Assembly (NCBI GenBank): GCA_027578815.1
Contig: JANBTH010000812.1
Coordinates: forward strand, 1-10,977
Direction: 5' to 3'
Source: Coemansia sp. RSA 1804
Lineage: Eukaryota > Kickxellomycota > Kickxellomycetes > Kickxellales > Kickxellaceae
DNA length: 10,977 nt
A program made the position numbers and the translations under genes. Positions within the stretch are counted from its first letter, which is position 1, and every line of letters starts with the position of its first letter. The notes below the pieces were generated by a model. The model was not told where the DNA came from, searched no databases, and saw nothing but the letters and a program-made list of their open reading frames with translations. Positions 6,344 through 10,977 of this stretch are shown piece by piece.

Positions 6344-7620
6344 CATGGCTAATCAAATTTATCATGCAATTAAATATCATTAATATTTCTACCTCTATTC
6401 ATCCCAGATCTGATATTATATATGAGATTTAATCCTTCAAGTCTAAGATGAGAACCTTGATTTATTAATTTAGCTATTTTACACCAATCAAGATAATCTA
6501 ATAATTTTATACCTAGTAGAGGATTGTTTTCAAAAAAAGGAATTATTTTATTAGTTATATCTGAAAAATTAAATACTATATAAACAACAGCTGGTTTATT
6601 AGGATATTTATATAGTTTACCTGAATCTAAATATTTTATTATATATGTTAATAATTCAATATCTCTTTCATGTTGACTTATTCTAAATCTTAATTGTACT
6701 CGGTATCCAATTTTATTTTTTAGATATTCAGTAATTCTTACATCAAAATTACCTTCAGCTGTGACAAATCCTGATAACCAATTAGGATCAAGAATATTTT
6801 CAGTTTTTATTTTTGGTCTTTCATTTGGAATAAAATCCTTAAATTTTGATTTTAAATAATCAGATAAACCTAAATTTATTGAGGCTTTTAAATTTACTAT
6901 CTGATATAACCCCTCATTTGAAAAATGAACTTTTTTATCCATTAAATTTATAACTTCTTTAAATAAAATAAAATCTGCTCCTTTTTGAGTTAATAAAGGA
7001 TATTTGTCTAAATGAATTATTAAGTTTGTAAAATCTTTTTTTGAACTTATTATATAATTTGCTATATTTCTTTTAAGATTTTTATATATTAAACCAATCC
7101 CTCCTAAAATGTGTTGTAATTGTAATAATAAAGATATATCTTTTATATGTAAACTCATTTGAAATTTAGGTTCAACTCACCATCTTAATTTATGAGTTTG
7201 ACTTTTACTTATTATAATACTAAATGAACCTTCACCATCTATTAAACCAGTCTAAAATCAAGAATTCACAGGAGATGAATAGTTTAAGGTAGAATAATTT
7301 TTTCTATTTAATTGTTTAGAAAGGATTTTGATTGGATAATTTCTTTCAAAACCCATTAGAGTACACCTTAAAAATGATAATCCAATTGGATTATTATTTC
7401 AACTACCATCTACTCGTTGCTCTTTTACAAAATTTATTAATTTTGATTTAGATCCGCGATAACCCATTTCATTTTCATTCATCTTATGACCGATCAGCTA
7501 TTTAAGCTGATCTGTCTATCTACAAATAAATTTGTATTTATCGTTTGGTACCATAAGCTTTAGGGAGTCCCAGGAATTTGATAGTTTAATCCCACTTAAC
7601 AAATTCCTACATTGTTTGGC
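6344..7620 (-). mobile_element. Group I intron 1 of nad5 (after codon 108)
   Basis: A 1277-bp intron between GATCCT (exon ends in T) and CATAATCAA (intron ends in ATG, terminal G). The core is 5' of, and overlaps, the encoded endonuclease. A Q-like element ACTCCCTAAAGC lies near 7562-7573. The R element AGCAACGAGTAGATGG contains GAGTA (7411-7415), and the S element AAGGTGTACTCTAATGGG contains TACTC (7359-7363); these pair perfectly as P7. An 8-bp hairpin, GATCAGCT/AGCTGATC with a 5-nt loop (7492-7512), is a further stem of the core. The insertion lies 324 nt into the nad5 coding sequence. Confidence 0.88.
6370..7482 (-). pseudogene. Intron-encoded LAGLIDADG endonuclease, open only if three TGA and one TAG are read as sense
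   Basis: The frame runs from ATG 7482 (or ATG 7467) to TAA 6370, about 370 codons. The N-terminus MGYRGSKS...VKEQRVDGS and LRCTLMGFERNYPIKILSKQ is the translation of the group I core and matches the N-terminus of many fungal intron proteins. The first LAGLIDADG helix is TGLIDGEGSFSI (7214-7251), the second WLSGFVTAEGNF. The C-terminus ends LNLIYNIRSGMNRGR, a standard family ending. Four stops interrupt it. TGA at 7399-7401 (VDGS-x-NNN), 7258-7260 (NS-x-F) and 7177-7179 (RW-x-V) are at sites where relatives have Trp (the first two) or Trp/Arg. TAG at 7252-7254 stands where relatives have a hydrophobic residue before TG. Under the standard code only 262 residues from ATG 7158 remain, lacking the first motif. 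In a TGA=Trp code one break remains. Confidence 0.85.
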
Positions 7621-7944
7621 AGGATCTTCTTCCATATAACTTATAGCATAAATATGAACACAAGCCGATACAATAGTTACTAATAATACCATTGATACTG
7701 TTAAACTATCCATATAAATACTCCAATTTATTTCTAATATTTCAGAATCTATCCAATTTATTAATTTTAATTTTACAGGTGAACCTGATATACCTGTATC
7801 ATAAAATATAATTAAAGATAATAAACTTGATATTGAAAGTAAAGTTGAACTTATTAAATGACTTCCTTTTACACCTATTTTTCTACCTAATAAACCTGAT
7901 ACTATACCACTTATTAATGGTAAACTAATAATTAATAAATACAT
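7621..7944 (-). CDS. nad5: NADH dehydrogenase subunit 5, exon 1 (N-terminal part)
   Basis: This exon encodes residues 1-108, starting at ATG 7944. It opens MYLLIISLPLISGIVSGLLG, contains INWSIYMDSLTVSMVLLVTI (family: D-x-LT-x-M), and ends CVHIYAISYMEEDP at the exon boundary. Codons past 7621 (AKQCRN...) are intron sequence and are not part of the protein. It lies 41 nt downstream of trnM. No nad4L is seen directly upstream, although nad4L often precedes nad5 in fungi. Both Trp codons are TGG. Confidence 0.96.
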
Positions 7945-7985
7945 TATATATAATTATATACCTTCCTTATAAGTTTTTAATAATT

Positions 7986-8054
7986 TAGCGGTAAAGGGTA
8001 TGAATCCTTAATTTTCACGTATGAAATGAATGTTTTACTTTAAACTATACCGCT
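7986..8054 (-). tRNA. trnM(cau): tRNA-Met (CAU)
   Basis: A cloverleaf on the minus strand. The acceptor AGCGGTA pairs perfectly with TACCGCT, with discriminator A. The D stem is GTTT/AAAC, the anticodon stem TTCAT/GTGAA with loop TTCATAC gives anticodon CAT, and the short T arm AAGG...CCTT encloses a TTCATA loop. The first base pair (A-U) and the lack of G-C pairs in the anticodon stem favour an elongator. A tRNA-Ile with lysidine-modified CAU cannot be excluded from sequence. It is 3 nt from trnQ, suggesting processing from one precursor. Confidence 0.85.
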
Positions 8055-8057
8055 TTA

Positions 8058-8130
8058 TTGGATGGAGGGATTCGAACCCCCGATTATCGAATTCAAATTT
8101 CGATGCCTTACCAAACTTGACTACATCCAA
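8058..8130 (-). tRNA. trnQ(uug): tRNA-Gln (UUG)
   Basis: A 73-nt cloverleaf on the minus strand. The acceptor TTGGATG pairs perfectly with CATCCAA. The D arm is GTCAAGTTTGGTAAGGC, the anticodon stem TCGAA/TTCGA with loop ATTTGAA gives anticodon TTG, and the T arm GGGGG-TTCGAAT-CCCTC is canonical. It directly precedes trnM. Confidence 0.93.
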
Positions 8131-8175
8131 TATATTCATATTTTATGAATTATTTCTATTTTAAATTATATAAAA

Positions 8176-8217
8176 AATAATAATTTTAAATAAATTAATT
8201 TATTTAAAATTATTATT
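8176..8217. repeat. Perfect 42-bp palindrome (two 21-bp arms, no loop)
   Basis: The axis lies between 8196 and 8197. Each base from 8176 to 8196 is the complement of its mirror in 8197-8217, and pairing fails at the next position. The sequence is entirely A and T. It starts 45 bp beyond the trnQ sequence, on the side nearer rns. It could be a cruciform, a processing or termination hairpin, or a mobile palindromic element. Confidence 0.8.
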
Positions 8218-8704
8218 ATATATATTTTATTATCATATTTTTAAAATAATAATTTAATTAATTTCAATCATCTAAGATAATTCGTAGTTAATAAATTATA
8301 TAATAATAAGGATATATTATGCACTTTTTCACTTTAAATATATAATAATTTATATTATTTTTATTTGAATATAATTTTATAAAAAAAAAAATCAAAAGTT
8401 ATTATATATTTAAAATATATATATAAAATATATTTATAATTCTTATATTTAATATTATAAAATGATAAAATAATTAAAATTTTATTAATAAAATATAGAT
8501 TGTTTAAAATATTAAAATTATTATCTAAATAATAATAATTAAATATAATCAATCATATCATTTGAATTTTGAATTGATGTAAAATTTATAAACAGATTTG
8601 AAATTAATAAAAGAATAGAATATAACCCAATTTAAAAAAATATATAAACACCAAAAATAACTGATTCTGGCAGGTTAATTTCTAGTGCTAAAATAAATTT
8701 TTTT

Positions 8705-8914
8705 TTAATTTATTAATTCTTGATTATGGTATAGACCAGTATATAAATTTTGATAACTAGTAGTATAAAAATATGATAAACCGTTTTCAGATAAATAATT
8801 AAATAGAAGAAAGTAATTGGATTTCAATAATAAAAATAATTCTAGATGATGTTTTAATAACAATACTATAAATATTATAATAATAGATTGCTTTATAAAA
8901 AATTTTATATTCAT
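8705..8914 (-). CDS. Unrecognised small ORF with one predicted membrane helix
   Basis: A 69-residue frame starting MNIKFFIKQSIIIIFIVLLL and ending NLYTGLYHNQELIN at TAA. Residues about 9-35 are strongly hydrophobic and could form one membrane helix, followed by a Tyr/Ser/Asn-rich tail. I do not recognise it. It lacks the MPQL-type N-terminus of fungal atp8 and does not look like nad3, nad4L or nad6. Its composition is less monotonous than the surrounding spacer, which is the only sign of coding. Chance open frames of this length are common in AT-rich mtDNA. Confidence 0.25.
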   Translation of the reverse strand: MNIKFFIKQSIIIIFIVLLLKHHLELFLLLKSNYFLLFNYLSENGLSYFYTTSYQNLYTGLYHNQELIN

Positions 8915-9022
8915 AGTTTTTTGATATATAATAATGTTATATAAATTAAATATTTTTATATTTAATTTAAAATAATTCTAAAAGATATATAAAATATATA
9001 GAATTATAACATAAAAGAATGA

Positions 9023-10635
9023 ACTAATCAACCACAGGTTCCCCTACGATTACTATGTTACGACTTAAAACTAATTATGAACGAGAAGTCACAAGTAATT
9101 AATATATAAAATAAGAATAAAAAAATTATTAAATTATTTTTATTTTATTCTATATATTTACAAAGTTTCATATCACATTCACTTTCAGCCCTTGACGGGC
9201 GATTAGTACACAATCCAGATTCATATATTCACCGTAGCATAATTATCCACGATTACTAGCAATTCCAACTTCAGATACTCGAGTTTCAGAGTTTCATCCG
9301 TACGTAGTTTAAGTTATAGATTTACTCAATTTTAAAATTTTGTTACTTATTGTTTAAACTTTTGTGGCACGTCTATAGCCCTATTTATAAAGGTCATAAC
9401 GACTTGTCTTAATCCTAAAAATTTCGAGAAAAAAAAAAATTAATAAAAAAATAATTTTTTTTTATTAATGTTAACTTAATAATTAATTTTTTTTATTATT
9501 TAAAATATTTAGGTTGTTTAAGTTATAAATTAACTTAAATAAATATTATACACACTAAATATAGGTTTCCGTTCTTTCAAAAGACTTAACTCTACATATC
9601 AAGATAAGAACTAAAGACAGCCATGCAACACCTGTTTTTAAAAAAAAACTTAATTTTTTTTAAATTTTATCTAAAAAAATATAAATATTAATATTAAAGA
9701 TAAAAATACAAAAATAAAAATTAAAAAATTTATAGGTAAGATTTTAAGTGGATCATCTGATTAAACAACATGCTTCACTGCTGGTTTGGAAAACCGTCTA
9801 TTCTTTTGGGTTTCTAAGTTGCCTTAGTACTCACCAGGTGGAGTGTTAAAAATGTTAAACAAAAACAGAATAATTAATCCTATAACACTCATCGTTTAAG
9901 GTATGGACTAATAGGGTATCTAATCCTTTTCGCTACCCATACTTTAGTTACTCAACGTCAGTATTTTATAGAAAAAAGCCTAAGCCTTTAGCATTCTTAA
10001 AAATATTACAAGATTTCATCCTTACATTTTTAATTCCAATTTCTTTTTTAAAATACTCTAGTATAATAATTCAATAAATAATTTTTTAAACTTTTATTTC
10101 TTTTATTACATAAATTTATTATACCGTCTAATCACTCTTTACACCTATTTATGATGAATAACAGCTATCCTCCTCGTTTTACCGCGACTGCTGGCACGAA
10201 ATTAGTCAGGATAAAAATAGTAATATAAACTCATAATGATTTATTACTTAAAAAAAAATGAATAATATTTCAACTCATTCTTTTTAATTATTTAGCTGGA
10301 GCGTCCTTTCGAACCTTGTCCAATATTCCTCACTGCAGGGGTTTATAAACCCATGGTCCTTTTTTCATAACCATTGTGGTTAATCATCCTCTCAGATTAA
10401 CTATGGATCTTAGGCTCTGTATATTATAAATTACCGATTACCTAATCCAAATTCTAAACTCATCCTAAAGCTAACTTTGTTATTTTTATAAAGTATTTAA
10501 CTTTACTTTAAGGTAGATTTTTTACTGTATTACTCACCCTTTCGCTGCTTTTTTTTTTTGCTAAACTAGCATGTGTTAAGCTAATAATTACTGTTCATTC
10601 TGAGCTAAGATTAAACTCCCTTTATATTTAGATAT
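9023..10635 (-). rRNA. rns: Small-subunit (12S/16S-like) mitochondrial rRNA
   Basis: The bacterial-type landmarks appear in order on the minus strand. The 5' region is GGGAGTTTAATCTTAGCTCA (around 10602-10621). GAATATTGGACAAGG lies near 10317-10331. The 530 loop is GTGCCAGCAGTCGCGGTAAA (around 10180-10199). The 790 loop is GATACCCTATTAGTCCATA (around 9902-9920). AAGCATGTTGTTTAAT lies near 9761-9776 and CAGGTGTTGCATGGCTGTC near 9617-9635. The decoding-region segments are GTAATCGTGGATAAT (around 9240-9258) and CGCCCGTCAAGGGCT. The 3' end is GTAGGGGAACCTGTGGTTGA (around 9029-9048). The ends are estimated from these landmarks to within some tens of bases. Variable regions, such as 9420-9560 and 9645-9735, are filled with A/T-only sequence. 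No intron is needed to connect the landmarks. Confidence 0.95.
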
Positions 10636-10696
10636 TAAAGATTTTAATATATATATAATAAAATGTAATAATTTTAAATTATATATGATTTATATA

Positions 10697-10977
10697 TACA
10701 AAGTTACTTGATTTTTAGTACTATATAGCACATATTTTACAATATTATTACTTACAGCCTATTACGTATTTATTTTATACGTATCTATTTAGGAATTTCA
10801 ATTGATTGGTTTCCAACTTTATATGCTTTCAGTTGTTATCCTTTATTAATAAAGCATTCCAGCCATCGGATGATTAAAATCATCGGAACTGGTACACCAT
10901 AAATTAACTCCACTAATTCCTCTCGTACAATAGTTAAATCCAATTTATTAATTCCTTTATCATTAGAAGATAGGATC
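10697..10977 (-). rRNA. rnl: Large-subunit mitochondrial rRNA, 3' end only (5' part outside the window)
   Basis: The minus strand starts at the window edge with GATCCTATCTTCTAATG, then carries the sarcin-ricin loop TTGTACGAGAGGAATTAGTG (around 10915-10934). Next come GGTGTACCAGTTCCGATGAT, the GATGGCTGGAATGC helix, and GATAACAACTGAAAGCATAT (the highly conserved 3'-domain stretch), then a divergent end near 10697. The exact 3' end is not determined. The gene is truncated by the window. rns follows on the same strand after roughly 60 nt with no tRNA between them. Confidence 0.93.

Larger units (their letters stand above)
8131..9022. other. AT-rich spacer between rns and trnQ
   Basis: This spacer is mostly A/T, with a perfect 42-bp palindrome at 8176-8217, several weaker palindromic TA tracts (8395-8460) and a small open frame at 8705-8914 (listed separately). 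A 63-codon frame at 8361-8552 is only Ile/Tyr/Lys/Asn low-complexity sequence and I do not call it. Small islands of mixed composition (8264-8292, 8330-8343, 8667-8690) show no tRNA or known RNA fold. Confidence 0.6.

Noticed and set aside
6344..6346. ATG as start of a separate gene MHNQRFFSYL...
   Set aside because: It is the terminal intron triplet preceding exon 2 of nad5. The true start is ATG 7944.
8361..8552. 63-codon frame on the minus strand
   Set aside because: Only Ile, Tyr, Lys, Asn, Phe and Leu from A/T codons, with overlapping TA palindromes. No motif and no family resemblance, so it is best seen as chance in AT-rich spacer.
9420..9560. Possible intron in rns
   Set aside because: It is a short A/T-only expansion between conserved landmarks, with no core elements. 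A variable-region insertion is sufficient.

Overview
This window is a piece of a very AT-rich mitochondrial genome. The gene content is atp9, rps3, nad5, both mitochondrial rRNAs and a few tRNAs, together with group I introns carrying LAGLIDADG and GIY-YIG homing endonuclease genes. That set points to a fungus. A mitochondrially encoded rps3 and atp9, and the absence of TGA codons in the conserved genes, fit an early-diverging (zygomycete- or chytrid-like) lineage better than a typical ascomycete, but I cannot name the species. Every gene I can support lies on the minus strand, so transcription runs from high to low coordinates.

In transcription order: the 3' end of rnl (10977 to about 10697, cut by the window edge); rns (about 10635 to 9023); an AT-rich spacer of about 0.9 kb with a perfect 42-bp palindrome and one unrecognised small ORF; trnQ(UUG) and trnM(CAU), 3 nt apart; nad5 in three exons (7944-7621, 6343-5951, 4105-2876) separated by two group I introns; trnV(UAC); rps3; atp9; then an endonuclease-derived region downstream of atp9 and an AT-rich spacer to the window start.

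The host genes look intact and ordinary: two respiratory/ATP-synthase membrane subunits (nad5 of complex I, atp9 of the F1Fo c-ring), a ribosomal protein, rRNAs and tRNAs. The interest is in the mobile DNA. (1) Downstream of atp9 lies a frameshifted two-motif LAGLIDADG gene, followed by a second, slightly diverged copy of the last 13 codons plus stop of atp9, and by two further decayed copies of the adjacent atp9 segment. This is the layout expected when a mobile endonuclease gene inserts at a gene's 3' end and brings its own replacement C-terminus. (2) In nad5 intron 2 a GIY-YIG gene (with NUMOD-type DNA-binding repeats) sits inside a LAGLIDADG_2 endonuclease gene and splits it. (3) The LAGLIDADG gene in nad5 intron 1 has three in-frame TGA codons at positions where the family has Trp, plus one TAG, whereas the 12 Trp codons I count in nad5 and rps3 are all TGG. 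That suggests the gene came from a mitochondrion that reads TGA as Trp.
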